Shown: positions 45,541 to 56,982 of the stretch, one piece after another
How positions within the stretch are numbered: position 1 is the first letter of the stretch
Layout of the letters: the number at the start of each line of letters is the position of its first letter
From: Molanna angustata
Taxonomy: Eukaryota > Arthropoda > Insecta > Trichoptera > Molannidae
Reading direction: 5' to 3'
Assembly (NCBI GenBank): GCA_963576475.1
Contig: OY754979.1
Coordinates: 32,061,778 to 32,125,777 of the forward strand
Length of the DNA: 64,000 nt
Made by a program: the position numbers and the translations under genes
Notes under the pieces: model-generated
What the model saw: the letters and a program-made list of their open reading frames with translations, nothing else
The model's database searches: none
Told to the model about the DNA's origin: nothing

Positions 45541-45589
45541 AAATGACAAAATTTTTGAATTGATACTAATACCAGATATACATAGAAAT

Positions 45590-45708
45590 ACCAGAGGGAC
45601 GCCGACCACCGGGAAGACCATCAAAGAGATGGAGGGCGAGCTGGACGTCCTCGTCCCAGGACCTGTTCAAAACAGATCATAGATCTAAAAAAAGAAGAAG
45701 AAGAAGAT
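45590..45708 (+). pseudogene. RTE-like LINE 3' end (GRPSKRW, AAG tail)
   Basis: EGRRPPGRPSKRWRASWTSS and SQDLFKTDHRSKK, followed by AAGAAGAAGAAGAAG. Only the last 30 or so codons are present. Confidence 0.75.
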
Positions 45709-46195
45709 ACTTTTACCAGACTGATAAGTTTCGGAGAGATTCCCAGTTCTGTCATCGCCTGATATACATAGTTTAATCAGTTATCGCTGTCATGTGCGAC
45801 CACAAATTCCACGAAGATGTGGTGAGTCTCAATGTTGCGCTCGAGAGTCTACTCCAGAATTTGTCGTAGTGAGAATATTTAAATGTCAGAAACACGTATG
45901 TATTTATACATATCAAAATATTTTTAAGTATAACTTAGATTTTGAGGGAAGATATGGTGATTATTTTGTATAATAATAATTTTTAACCCATTTTTAAAGT
46001 AAGCGTTTTGTATAAGCAACGCCGCCATTTTGAAAGTTTTTCGTAAATTGTTGGGAATTACACTCTAACGAAAAAGTACTTTTATACAAATCCTTTAAAA
46101 AAATGGGAATGTGTAATAATAAAACGATACATGAAACATGGAAGCCAGTTTTAAAATATTAACTATGAGAGTTGATCAATTATTATCTAAAGAAG
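45709..46195. other. No gene recognised
   Basis: Weakly similar to 33470-33660; otherwise unidentified. Confidence 0.35.
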
Positions 46196-46197
46196 TA

Positions 46198-46258
46198 TGG
46201 CTCTCGGTTCTTTCTGCTTACCCCGTAAGAGACATGGCGTGATGGTATGTATGTATAT
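46198..46258 (+). repeat. YADD-type LINE extreme 3' end
   Basis: Codons for MALGSFCLPRKRHG-type sequence in the wrong frame, or LSVLSAYPVRDMA in the right one, then TGATGGTATGTATGTAT. A 60-bp stub. Confidence 0.8.
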
Positions 46259-46389
46259 ACTGAAAAAAAATAATGACAACTGAACTGGCTACCCGCGTTT
46301 TTAGTCAAACCTTTGTTATCAGTTATAAAAGTTTATCTACATATGTATGATTGTTGACTGACTGGATTGATTGATTGATGGTTGATGGA

Positions 46390-46495
46390 GATTGATGGTT
46401 GACTGGAAGAAATTGCCTACAGGCAATAAGTCCGCCATTTGTACTATGTAATTTTATGCATGTACAAAGAAGTGTTATATTAATAAATAAATATG
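46390..46495 (+). repeat. CR1/L2-like LINE 3' hairpin and tail
   Basis: GGTTGACTGGAAGAAATTGC, stem TTGCC-TACA-GGCAA, TAAGTCCGCCATTTGTACTA, TGTACAAAGAAGTGTTATAT and an AATAAATAAATA tail. Nearly identical to the end of the 10102-10476 LINE. Confidence 0.9.
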
Positions 46496-46569
46496 ATTGT
46501 ACTATTTGGCAAAGGGCTCAAAATATTTAGTAGCACAAAACGAATTGTTTTGTAGTCACTATAGTTTGT

Positions 46570-46770
46570 TTTTTTTCAGTGTTTATGTATTTGAAACAAG
46601 GAGATATTCAATCTTTAAAAATAAAGATCGAAAGGTCTGGCGATTGCTTACCAGAAGGGCTGATCCCAGATAAACTGGAAAGAGGCAAAGAAGAAGAAAA
46701 GGAATATGGGTCTATTATCAAATTTATAAACGTATTCTACAACTGTTTAGGTACTTTTACTAACTCTTAA
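46570..46770 (+). pseudogene. Unidentified 63-codon frame, possible LINE end
   Basis: YLKQGDIQSLKIKIERSGDC, LPEGLIPDKLERGKEEEKEY. A GAAGAAGAA stretch inside recalls AAG-tailed LINEs. A TTTTTTTTCAG just upstream could be a splice acceptor, but no donor or domain supports an exon. Confidence 0.25.
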
Positions 46771-47338
46771 GAGTTATGTCTGGATAAATTAAACCTCTGT
46801 AGTGATATTTCCCAAGGACCATTTCTTTCCATTGTCCCTCATTATTCTGACGATAAGGCAAAAATTAATTCTTTGTTTATTCCTCCTCATTGTATGAATA
46901 TTATATAGAACGTCTTTCTTTTGTTCAATGCTAATTTCTTTAGTCACAGATCCTTTTTCTCTCTGTCTTTGGTTTTCTTTGAGGTACCTTTAATTAATAA
47001 TAATTCTAACGTTGAATTTGAGATGTCAGAGACAGGATATACAAAACTGTTCTACACCATATTCCTTACCCCTTTTTCGTCCCCTTATATTTAATGACCA
47101 AGTTAAATATTGGAATAACGACAGATCCCACTCTTGGATATTTGTCAACAGTCATTTTTCACTTGTTTAAATAATTAAGAGGGATTCCATTGGCTAAAAT
47201 AATGGGTGTTTGATGTTTGTTAGTCAGTTTCTGTTACAAAACTAGCTGACTGAGCCATGTATGGAGAATTTTATTTTTTAGCATATCTTAGAGAAAAGAG
47301 TTCAAAAGGATTCAATTTTATTTAAAACATATTCCCCC
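46771..47338. other. No feature recognised
   Basis: No match. Confidence 0.35.
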
Positions 47339-47351
47339 ATCTATGATATTG

Positions 47352-47677
47352 GTGAGAGCTTTCGTGAACCAGCAGAGGTACTCCCGGCGGGTCACCTACT
47401 GCCTTATACAGCCTGGAAATCCCTAAACAGGCTGAGGACGGGTGTAGGAAGGTGCAAGGTGAACCTGGATAGATGGGGAATGCTGGAGGCGGACCAGGAC
47501 ACGGCATGTGAGTGTGGAGAGATGCAGAGTATGTCGCACCTGCTGAGCTGCCCGCTTATGGAGGGAGGGTGCTCTGAAGAGGATTTGTGGCAGGCCAATG
47601 AAAATGGAATTATGGCTGCAAATTACTGGAGGGACACAGTGTAGGCGGATGACCTTGGACACGGAAATGAATGAATG
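47352..47677 (+). pseudogene. 5'-truncated LINE with CCHC tail, 13-bp TSD
   Basis: An open frame through 47644 reads VLPAGHLLPYTAWKSLNRLR, TGVGRCKVNLDRWG, EADQDTACECGEMQSMSHLL and SCPL, then stops. W..LNRLRTG...C followed by CECGExQxxxHLxxCP is the same tail type as in 15053-15874 but a different family. The tail is GAATGAATG. The perfect 13-bp duplication ATCTATGATATTG lies at 47339-47351 and 47678-47690. Confidence 0.93.
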
Positions 47678-47822
47678 ATCTATGATATTGCTTATGACAG
47701 TTCATTTAATAATTGATAATACATAATTTATAGTGATGAAGGATTTCAATTAATGAGCTACTTCAATGATCGACACTGGTTTATTCGAGATAAATGAAAT
47801 TACAATATAAATAATAACTTAA

Positions 47823-48503
47823 GGGGGGACTGCTGCCAACGTACATATTTTTCAATTTGAATTTTCGTCATTACTACAAAACGAATCATTTTAAAAAAAA
47901 TAACCTAGTTAGTTTGGATATTAATAAATATAAATATACCTTAATTTTTTTAAATATGTTCTGTATATATTCTTGTAGGAAAATAATAAGCATACCCAAA
48001 TTTTTGACATTTATCTTAAATTTATAAAAAACTACAAGGTATAGACCATTATATTTTTTTAAAAATTAAAGAAGATCAAAATATCTGGAAAAATACGATG
48101 TAACGTTGCATTAATGCATCAGGTTAAGTTAATAAACCAAAAAACTTATGTTTCGCAATGGCACTGAATGGAAAATAAATGTTTTTTAGGTTTATTTTCT
48201 AAACCTAAAGCAATAATGCAACGTCACATCATATTTTTCTAGATATTTTTGTCTTCTTTAATTTAAAAACAAATATGTTGAACTTCGCCTTATATTTTAT
48301 TAAAAATATAAGATAAACGTTGAAAATCGGGGTATGTCATTATTTTTCTACATTAATTTATACAGAACATTATCAAAAAGTAAAGATATATTTTTCTTTA
48401 TGAATACCCAAACTATCTAAATTATTTTTTTCAAAACGATTTGATAAGAAATAATGATGGTATATCAAATTGAAAAATAAGTACGTTGGCAGCAGTCCCC
48501 CCC
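47823..48503. mobile_element. TTAA-flanked foldback element, intact ends
   Basis: 681 bp between TTAA (47819-47822) and TTAA (48504-48507). Ends are GGGGGGACTGCTGCCAACGT and its complement. Inverted similarity continues through nearly the whole length (AAAATATCTGGAAAAATACG on the left against TATTTTTCTAGATATTTTTG on the right), so the RNA or single strand would fold into a long hairpin. TTAA targets are typical of piggyBac-like elements and also of Kolobok. No transposase is present. Confidence 0.9.
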
Positions 48504-48507
48504 TTAA

Positions 48508-49756
48508 TTAATTTGTGATATCGTGGGTCGGAACTAATAGATAAAGATTTAACGCGTCTCTACTCTATTGAACGATCAACACATGAACAACGGTGGGCTA
48601 TGGTTCGTTGATCTTCGTTAATCTTCGGAAGTATCCGAGAATCCCGGGATACAAATGTTGCAACCCACAAGACGCTGCTACAACTACATTTTTAATTTTC
48701 AGACTCAATAGTACTTTTAGCCCTCCACTGATACTTGAAGCTGGGATGTTTTTGGAAAATATGAATTGTTTTGGATTGGATTGGATTTTGTTCCCTATCC
48801 CTATTGGATTTTGTTCCCTATGTCAAATGGTATTTTTACTGACAAACTTTTAATATCTCTATTGAGACATATAAACGTTTTATTTCGGGTAGAGAATTTT
48901 ATTAACATCCGTACAAATTAACTATTACAGTGCGGCTGACAGGTCTCCCGAAATTGACCAATATTTACTCCCTTTCAAATCAACACATGACGCGCGACAC
49001 ACAACAACACGTACTAATGCAATTAAAATGACATATTTGCTTTGACTACTGCATTCTTTGCGTCCCTTGACAGTGATCAGCGACTCTATCTCTTTCTCCA
49101 GCATATTTTAAACTATTTAATTGGAGACTCTATCGACCCATGAGATGCTTTATCTCGAATACTTCAGTTTCATTTAAGCATTCGAGAGATGTGGGCTATA
49201 CATGAATTTAACAGTGTGGAAATCCATTTAAAAATTAACAAATAATATTAGAGAGCAGTATTTTTTCATACTTTCAATTTTTTTACGACCGAACATCTTC
49301 GCCGAGTTGTCTCGGCATCGAATCTGTGTAAAAAATACTTTTCTTATTTTGTATGCTGATTTTCATATATTTTTATTTGGTTGACCGCCTGTTTATGATT
49401 CAATTTAATATACAGACCTCCAATAGGATGGATATCTTGAGATTGAGTTTTCACTTAGTTGGTTTTGTCCTGTGGGTGGATATTGTAGGAAGATGTGAAT
49501 GTCATCCCTTGCAAAAAACCATTATATTTATAGTGTTTGGGTGGTATCCATCAAATAACCCTATTTTGAGTACCAAAACACAGAAACTTGTCGTCTCAGA
49601 AACACCACACCAAAACACGTGAATAATATCTACGACTTTCATATACCTATGTAGTAAACCTACAGGGTGATTATTATCTGTGAGACAACTCAACTGTACA
49701 CTTTTTAACAATCAAGTAGAGTCTAATAATGTTCATATCAAATAATAATAATAAAT
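48508..49756. other. No feature recognised
   Basis: Frames of up to 89 codons, none with a domain. No repeat match. Confidence 0.4.
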
Positions 49757-50247
49757 AAAATTTATAAAGCGCCGTGATACAAGATCACTCCAAGGGCGCT
49801 GTAGCTTATTTGTTGGCTCTACGAAACAAGGCAGTCTTAAGAAGTCTACCGAAGGTGTCAATGCTCTGAGCTCCATGTATGTGAAGAGGCAATTTATTCC
49901 ATTTCAAAGGCCCGTTCACACTAAAACCACGATCATAGTATGCCGCCTTATTGACTCTGTCCAATTCTTTTAAAGAGTTGGTACTCTGTGATCCAGATGA
50001 TCTCAATGTAAGCTGTCTTCCTGATGGAACATTCTTTTGGCACTGTCAAATTAATTCTGTGTCACGAGACAATTTATTAGAGTGTAAAAACAGTGAGTCT
50101 TATTCATAATAACTTTTCCAACTGTCGATTCGTTCAAGAGAATAAAATTTATCTCTCTGAATGAATCGTCACTATTAAGCCAAGACGTTGGTACTAGAAA
50201 GGAACATTTTGTAAGGCGTAGTGGACTTTTTGCAAGTAAAAAACACC
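49757..50247 (-). repeat. Left arm of 491-bp inverted repeat
   Basis: Every stretch I compared is identical, as the complement, to 52699-53189, and both arms are 491 bp. It contains an L2/CR1-like LINE end and, next to it, the start of a diverged Helitron copy (TCCAACTGTCGATTCGTTCA at 50117). It stops at the word AAAAAACACC, while the neighbouring Helitron sequence carries on outside the arm. Confidence 0.92.
49800..50010 (-). pseudogene. L2/CR1-like LINE ORF end (left arm)
   Basis: 66 codons: MRSSGSQSTNSLKELDRVNK, AAYYDRGFSVNGPLKWNKLP, LHIHGAQSIDTFGRLLKTAL and FRRANK. The RSS...YxDRxFSVxGPxxWNxLPLxI...SxxxFxxxLKTxLF order is the universal end of CR1/L2-type ORF2. It is followed on the minus strand by the hairpin AGCGCC..GTGAT-CTTGT-ATCAC..GGCGCT and a TATAAATTTTATTTATTATT tail. 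Confidence 0.9.
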
Positions 50248-50300
50248 AAATTAGAGCATATGTGTTCTACACATGAATGAATTCAGAATTAATATCTTTT
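50117..50300 (+). repeat. Diverged Helitron 5' fragment
   Basis: TCCAACTGTCGATTCGTTCA, then GGACTTTTTGCAAGTAAAAA, AACACCAAATTAGAGCATAT. It matches the first 180 bp of the family with many differences; the rest is missing. Confidence 0.75.
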
Positions 50301-50368
50301 ATAGTGATAAATAACGCAGTGGGCTTATTTTCCGCAGGCAATTTCTACCAGTCAACCAACATAGTAAA
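50300..50368 (-). repeat. CR1/L2-like LINE 3' hairpin
   Basis: Minus strand: GTTGGTTGACTGGTAGAAAT, stem TTGCC..GCGGAAAATAAG, CCCACTGCG. A decayed version of the 10.4-kb tail. Confidence 0.55.
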
Positions 50369-50527
50369 TTCATTTACAGGAATAATTATCAAGAGAATAA
50401 AAAATAAAAAAATAATAAGAAATTAAAAATACTAAATAAATATAAAAGCAAACAAAAAAAAACAATTACCATGTAAAGATTGTGATTGATTGTGTATTCT
50501 AGATGGAATTTGAATTTCAAACATACT

Positions 50528-50805
50528 TTCTTTCCCCTTAGCGCTTTTGTCCCGTTTATATCGGGGTACGCTTTGACCATGATCCTGGAATTGGCGAGTC
50601 TAGTTATTACATTGAGGCGACTGCCATCTGACCTTCGTGATCCTTAGAAAGGGGAACCAGACAAATTGGATCATGGCTACACATAGCTAGTGATATAAAT
50701 CCGCACATAGATTTTTTAAAAATCCAGAGGTGCGTGCCCCGCCCGGATCGAACCGTCGACCTCACGCATGTGAAGCGACGACATTACCGCTGGGCTATCA
50801 CCGCA
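50528..50805 (-). mobile_element. SINE family D with 17-bp TSD
   Basis: Minus strand: GCGGTGATAGCCCAGCGGTA (A box), ACGGTTCGATCCGGGCGG (B box), CACGCACCTCTGG, then a body without poly-A ending GGGGAAAGAAA. TGAATTTCAAACATACT (50511-50527) and TGAATTTGAAACATACT (50806-50822) flank it, 16 of 17 identical. This is a retroposed tRNA-derived element. Confidence 0.92.
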
Positions 50806-50878
50806 TGAATTTGAAACATACTATTTAATTTATTGCAATCGAACTTATTTTTAACATAATATATACATATTATAATAT

Positions 50879-50921
50879 CGCCATCGACAGTTGGATCTAC
50901 ATAATGTATTACATACAACTA
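50879..50921 (+). repeat. Helitron 3' end fragment
   Basis: CCATCGACAGTTGGATCTAC, ATAATGTATTACATACAACT, AG then T. It is the terminal 43 bp of a plus-strand copy with a changed hairpin. Confidence 0.75.
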
Positions 50922-50932
50922 GTTCATATTTA

Positions 50933-51927
50933 CTAGTTGCATGTAACACATGAGATCCAACTGTCGACAGCGATAGTATGTATAGTTGAAGAATAAGTAC
51001 CAAACCCATAAATACAAATTATTTATTATTTTATGATATTTAGTTTTCTATACAACACATGTACCTAGGTAGTCAAGATAGGATAGTTTGGAGGAAGTTC
51101 CTTTTTTCCTACCCAGAATATGCAAATAGCATGATGGTATGTATGTATGTTTGGAGATGAAGTATCAAACTATTAAGTCTTCTTACATATTGTGTATAGG
51201 CGACTGCCATACAAAATGTATGAAGCGATGTCGTCACTAAATTCAATTTTTAAAAAAATTGTTAAAATAAAATTGAGATCTTCTACTACAATGTTAATAT
51301 TTTTTATAGAAAATTAAATTATCTAGTTGGGGTGTTTCGGCTTTTTTCGATAATTGTAAAAGTTTTGGAAATATAGGCAGTTAAACTCATAAATTTATCA
51401 TAAAAAAAATATTTTTCTTAATAAAAAATGTTTGAGAAACCCTGGAATTTTTTTGAAAAAACTAATTTGAGATTTTGTATTTGTCTATGTTTGTACCAAT
51501 ATTCAGCGTTCTAGCGTTTATGGTTTCTGAGATATATGGAAAAATAAAATAAAAATTCAAAAGTTGATAACCCCTGACTGAAACAAAAATTCAAAATTCC
51601 GAGTATAAAAGTTTTGTAGGCCTGTAACTGTTTATATATTCTGAAATTTAAGGCTCTGTAAATTGAGCGGATCAAAAGTTATAAGGGGGGGGGGGGGGGA
51701 CACACACACAGACACACAGACACACGAAATGTTCTACTCCGAATTCTGAGCAAATCCGTGTATGGAACATATATGCTGCGAAGCCTCTAAGTTGGTGTTT
51801 TTTGACTTCAAAGTTGGAAAAGCCGTGAAAAAAGTAGACCTCTCCATACAATTCTCGCGTATTCTGGCTTGATACATTGTCGATATGTTAAGAGAACAAA
51901 GTTCTCCTGAACAAATCGACAGTTGGA
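50933..51927 (-). mobile_element. Helitron family copy H6, complete
   Basis: CTAG end at 50933, TC end at 51927, 995 bp. The CA/GT tract is short (51701-51724) and preceded by a 13-G run. Element-sense flanks are T before TC and T after CTAG. The LINE-derived segment is at 51070-51155. Confidence 0.94.
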
Positions 51928-53189
<1,262 letters not shown>

Positions 53190-53480
53190 TATATCTAATA
53201 CTCACTTAGACCCCATTAGATTTTGAAATATATCCGATCAGTGCTTTTCATTTTTTTAAATGCCAAATATTTCAATGTGACCCCAAACTCAGGAATCTTA
53301 ATATTTGATCTTTTTATTTTCAAATGGCTAAAAGGGCACATCACTTTCATAAAATGACATTGAAGAATTATCAAGTTTTAATAAAACAAACTCATTTCAT
53401 GAAAATGCTGAATATTTTCCATACAAAATTTGAATGAATACTTTGTAGAGTGACTTAATAGTGAGGAGCGATGGCCACTA
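53190..53480 (-). repeat. Family X fragment
   Basis: TATCTAATACTCACTTAGAC, CAAATATTTCAATGTGACCC, TTTCATAAAATGACATTGAA, CTCATTTCATGAAAATGCTG, CATACAAAATTTGAATGA and AATAGTGAGGAGCGATGGCC: the GTGGCC-side half of the family in minus orientation. It starts directly at the end of the right arm. Confidence 0.85.
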
Positions 53481-53639
53481 CCCTAACTTCACTATCTACT
53501 TCTAATATTTATAGCTGGAACCAGATGCAACCATTTTTTTTCTTGTGAGCTTTAATATGCAATCGATTAGCTCAGTATAATAATGTACTTACTACGACTT
53601 GCATTTTTGATGAACTTGCTATTATTAGTTTATACATAC

Positions 53640-54080
53640 CATCACGCCATGTCCGTCACGGGGTAGGCAGAGAGAACGGATCGCCACTTATTTCTATCTT
53701 GACACACATACATCGCCTTGTCGACATTCACGCATCGTCTTATACATGTTCGTCTGTTGTTCACGCTTCTGATATTTCCGTCTTTCAAAATACCGTTCAC
53801 ATGGACGCGCCATCCTTTCCTTGGGCGGCCCCAACATCTCATTCCATTCCTGTCCGCATTGTATATTTCTTCGTCAGGCGTTCCTCATTCATTCTGCCCA
53901 TGTGGCCAAATCTCTTTCATTCTATTAATGACATATTTCTTCATCTTACATTCTTTCCTTGTGTACTCGACTCTGTCATACATCGTTATAGTACAGATTC
54001 TTCTATAACCGTTTGTATGTATTACGTTCTATTACAGATTCCTCTCTTACGTTCTATTACAGTTAATATGTGTAATTGAT
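53640..54080 (-). pseudogene. YADD-type LINE C-terminal fragment
   Basis: Minus frames: RCWGRPRKGWRVHVNGILKD, GNIRSVNNRRTCIRRCVNVD, KAMYVCQDRNKWRSVLSAYP and VTDMA, with the 3' end at 53640. Upstream parts up to about 54080 are broken. Its antisense face lies about 110 bp before the host exon. Confidence 0.85.
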
Positions 54081-54167
54081 CTGAATATGAGAAAAAATAA
54101 CTATGTTAAATATTTTTTTATACTTTTACTCCTTTGATGAGTCTTCTGTAGGATTGTTTTTGATGGC

Positions 54168-54188
54168 TTTTACTGTTTTTGTTTATAG
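54168..54188 (+). promoter_or_regulatory. Splice acceptor of the KH exon
   Basis: TTTTACTGTTTTTGTTTATAG: a pyrimidine-rich tract ending in TAG just before the first exon base. Confidence 0.75.
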
Positions 54189-54313
54189 ATCGAGGAGGTG
54201 GAGGTGGAGGAGGTGGTGGAGGTGTATCAGAAAGAAGAATGGTGGACATAACTAGAGACAAACCCATCAAGGTTGCTGTGAGAGTTGTGGTGCCGGTCAG
54301 AGATCATCCAAAG
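54189..54313 (+). CDS. Exon of Sam68/KHDRBS-like (qkr-type) STAR RNA-binding protein
   Basis: The exon starts after TTTTACTGTTTTTGTTTATAG, a good acceptor, and ends AAG|GTTTGT, an acceptable donor. It carries two bases of a split codon and then 41 codons: R, ten glycines, VSERRMVDITRDKPIKVAVR and VVVPVRDHPK. K(P)IKV.VRV.VPVR.HPK is the conserved start of the KH domain of the Sam68/KHDRBS and Drosophila qkr proteins, where FNFVGK(L/I)LGP follows. If translation ran on past the donor it would give a meaningless frame in a minisatellite, so splicing at this point is expected. STAR proteins bind U/A-rich RNA and control splicing; that role here is inferred from family. The glycine run resembles RGG-type low-complexity parts of the family. 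I saw no neighbouring exon in this window. The ortholog within the qkr group cannot be named. Confidence 0.82.
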
Positions 54314-54319
54314 GTTTGT
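54314..54319 (+). promoter_or_regulatory. Splice donor of the KH exon
   Basis: AAG|GTTTGT. The last exon bases AAG fit consensus; TTGT after GT is weaker than AAGT. The intron starts in phase 0. Confidence 0.7.
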
Positions 54320-54349
54320 CAATCAATCAATCAATAATCATTTTTGTTT

Positions 54350-54635
54350 GTATATTTTTTGCTATCGAAACGGTTTGTATATTATTTGCTATCGGAACAG
54401 TTTGTATAGATATTGTTTGCTATCGGAACGGTTTGTATATTATTTGTTATCGGAATGGTTTGTATATTATTATCCACTATCGGAAAGGTTTGTATATTAT
54501 TTGCTATCGGAACGGTTTGTATATTATTTGCTATCGAAACTGTTTGTCTATTATTATTTGCTATCGGAACAGTTTGTATATTATTTGCTATCGGAACGGT
54601 TTGTATATTATTTTCTATTAGAACGGTTTCACATG
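54350..54635. repeat. 27-bp minisatellite directly after the KH exon
   Basis: About ten units of TTTGCTATCGGAACGGTTTG-TATATTA, with small indels. A unit divisible by three keeps the frame open as repeated FAIGTVCIL. It starts some 40 bp into the intron. Confidence 0.93.
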
Positions 54636-54884
54636 AGAACTCAGAGAAATTCCTAATAAAAAGCATCGTAGGTGTATTGAGATTATTATTTATTATTATT
54701 TTTTTTAATACCTGTTTGTCATTGAGTTTTTCCAGATCTTTCACAACCTCTGATAATTGGATATTATGGTGGGACGTAAATTGTTTTTTGTCAAATTTCC
54801 AAACTCTTAAGGGCGTAAATTTGCCTATTGTAATGCGAAGAAAAACGCTAAAAAATTAAAATCTATTAGCGTCTTCCATTCAAT
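54636..54884. other. No feature recognised
   Basis: Intronic by inference; no match. Confidence 0.35.
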
Positions 54885-55205
54885 AGTTTGATATCTCCAA
54901 ACATTCATACACATGATCATGCTGTCTGGGTATGAAAAAAGGGCTGACCTCCATGCCATCCTATCCTGATATACATACCTACATGTTTTATATAGAAAAC
55001 ATAATATCTTCAAATATTTAATAATTTGGATTTATGAGTTTATAATTTGGTACAAATATAAACAAACTGGTAAAAACTGGTTAGACACAAAGTATTCACA
55101 ATGGTCAAAACAAAAATATATTTGTACCAAATTTCAATTTGCAAATATAAACAGTTTATAGTTTCGCAATCGACAGTTGGATCTCATGTGCTACATGCAA
55201 CCAGT
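54885..55205 (+). repeat. Helitron 3' part, diverged
   Basis: Ends ATCGACAGTTGGATCTCA, TGTGCTACATGCAACCAG, T. The last tetranucleotide is CCAG where the family has CTAG. Its LINE-derived segment (54895-54985) is less decayed than in other copies: the minus frame reads YVYQDRMAWRSALFSYPDS. Confidence 0.8.
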
Positions 55206-55239
55206 TATTATTCAATGTTTTCTTAATAGATTTTTAATT

Positions 55240-55400
55240 ATCTCAATAGAGACGAAGTTGGAATATTTATTGTAGGAGAACCGGGAAATCAAGGCACCTA
55301 CAGGGCTTACGACCTGTCATCGGCTGGTTTACGTGATCACTTTATGCGCTTGCACAACGTTCACCAATTATGCCTGAGATAATTAAAAATCTGTTAAAAA
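55240..55400 (+). repeat. Repeat family Y
   Basis: CAATAGAGACGAAGTTGGAA, GAACCGGGAAATCAAGGCAC, CTACAGGGCTTACGACCTGT, CATCGGCTGGTTTACGTGAT, CACAACGTTCACCAATTATG. The same unit as at 7738-8140. Confidence 0.75.
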
Positions 55401-55964
55401 ATATCTTTGACTCCCGACAGGGAAAAAAATCCAATGTTTGCGCATATGCAATAATAAAAATATTCGGTTTTCTTAATAGTTTTTTATCTCCTTTTACACA
55501 AAGTATCCATAGCAACAAAGTATATTATATTTTTCCAATTATTGATATTAGAATATATCCGCACATTTTTATATTCATCTTATATAGTTTGATCTTTGGA
55601 AAAAAATATAAAAACATATAAAAGCAAGGTCGTGAACTCGGAATGATATCGTAAACAAAGTATTCATGAAAATGCCAATACTTATTATGAATTATTTATT
55701 GATAATAATATGTCTTATACCAACTTCATGTAGGTATTGAATATCTTATTTTCATCGGAAATATTATTATCGTATATGTAGGTACATATATCTTCTCTTT
55801 ACATTATTTCTTCATAAAAGATTTTCATCTTTTCAAATACGATTTCCTCATACTATTACGATATAAGTCTCTCTCTTTCCCGTTAACATTTCTAATATTC
55901 TTTGCCTTCGATTTTTCTAAAATTTATTAACATTTATTTTTTTTGACAAACTTTTAATCATTAT
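55401..55964. other. No feature recognised
   Basis: AT-rich. Confidence 0.35.
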
Positions 55965-56110
55965 TTCAATAGAGATGAAGTTGGAATATCATAGAAGAAT
56001 CAGGAACTCAATACACCTACAGGACTTACGGCCTGTCATCGGCTGGTTTACGTGAACACTTTATGCGCTAGCGCAACGTTCAACATAGGTACGCCTTCTT
56101 ATTGAGTTCC
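55965..56110 (+). repeat. Repeat family Y, diverged
   Basis: CAATAGAGATGAAGTTGGAA, ACCTACAGGACTTACGGCCT, GTCATCGGCTGGTTTACGTG, GCGCAACGTTCAACATAGG. Confidence 0.75.
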
Positions 56111-56670
56111 CTTATCAATGTAATTTTTAAAAGTTCTATATATTTGGATAATGAGTAACATATCACCTGAAAATATGACATTTTTACTCTTGCCATCTAT
56201 GAAGTAACAAAGGAACCTTTTTTGTAACGAACCATCTATTGAGCGGTTGTTTTTTTATTGTAACCAATGAAAGCAACAGTTCTTATAAATGAGGTGACGG
56301 TGTCTAGCACAGATATCACCCCTGAACTGCGCCAGAAATAATATTTCATCTTTGTTAACCTACTTGTACTACGACCAGAGAAATTCTGAAATATAGAATT
56401 TTTCTGTTCGTCGTTCGAAATACAATCAGAAAGATTACGGAATAGCCTAAGTCCGGATATTGCGTCGTCTTACTCACTGTGTATTTTCAAGCATAAAAAA
56501 AGAATATTTATCCCTAAACATCTCATCCCGATTTTCTCTCCTTTTTTTCAATGAAGTATTTTCATTTTTAATGTTTTAATTTATATCTTAGTGTACCTAA
56601 CATACTTATCATCGCTATCATTATTTTCTTGATATACATACACAATTTTGTCATACTGTCTATGTAATCT
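56111..56670. other. No feature recognised
   Basis: No match. Confidence 0.35.
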
Positions 56671-56674
56671 GATT

Positions 56675-56735
56675 GGTTGGAAGAAATTGCCTTATGGTAT
56701 TAACAATATATGTGTTTATATAATGTTGAAAATGA
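56675..56735 (+). repeat. Decayed CR1/L2-like LINE hairpin
   Basis: ATTGGTTGGAAGAAATTGCC, TTATGGTATTAACAA. The stem is largely lost. Confidence 0.4.
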
Positions 56736-56982
56736 TAAATAATTTAATTCAGCGAATGGCGCAGTTAACTGTAGCGTTGTCGTGTTTTGACATAATAAAT
56801 TTTCAAAATTTGACAGATGTGATGTTCCATAGACAATACATTTAACAACAGGAAACGTAAAAATATCCCTGCAGTTGACATTTCATTTTAAACTGATTTA
56901 TGCAAACAATACCTATTCTTCAATATTCCCCAATCATAACATATAGGTATTCTATATTACGAACAAACACTTATTGAAAAAT
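56736..56982. other. No feature recognised
   Basis: AT-rich spacer. Confidence 0.35.

Noticed and set aside
46565..46770. Candidate host exon after TTTTTTTTCAG
   Set aside because: No donor, no recognised domain, and an AAG-rich part like LINE tails; kept only as an unidentified frame.
54285..54859. Frames of 100-150 codons with repeated FAIGTVCIL
   Set aside because: They are frames of the 27-bp minisatellite, not continuations of the KH exon; the KH family needs FNFVGK next.
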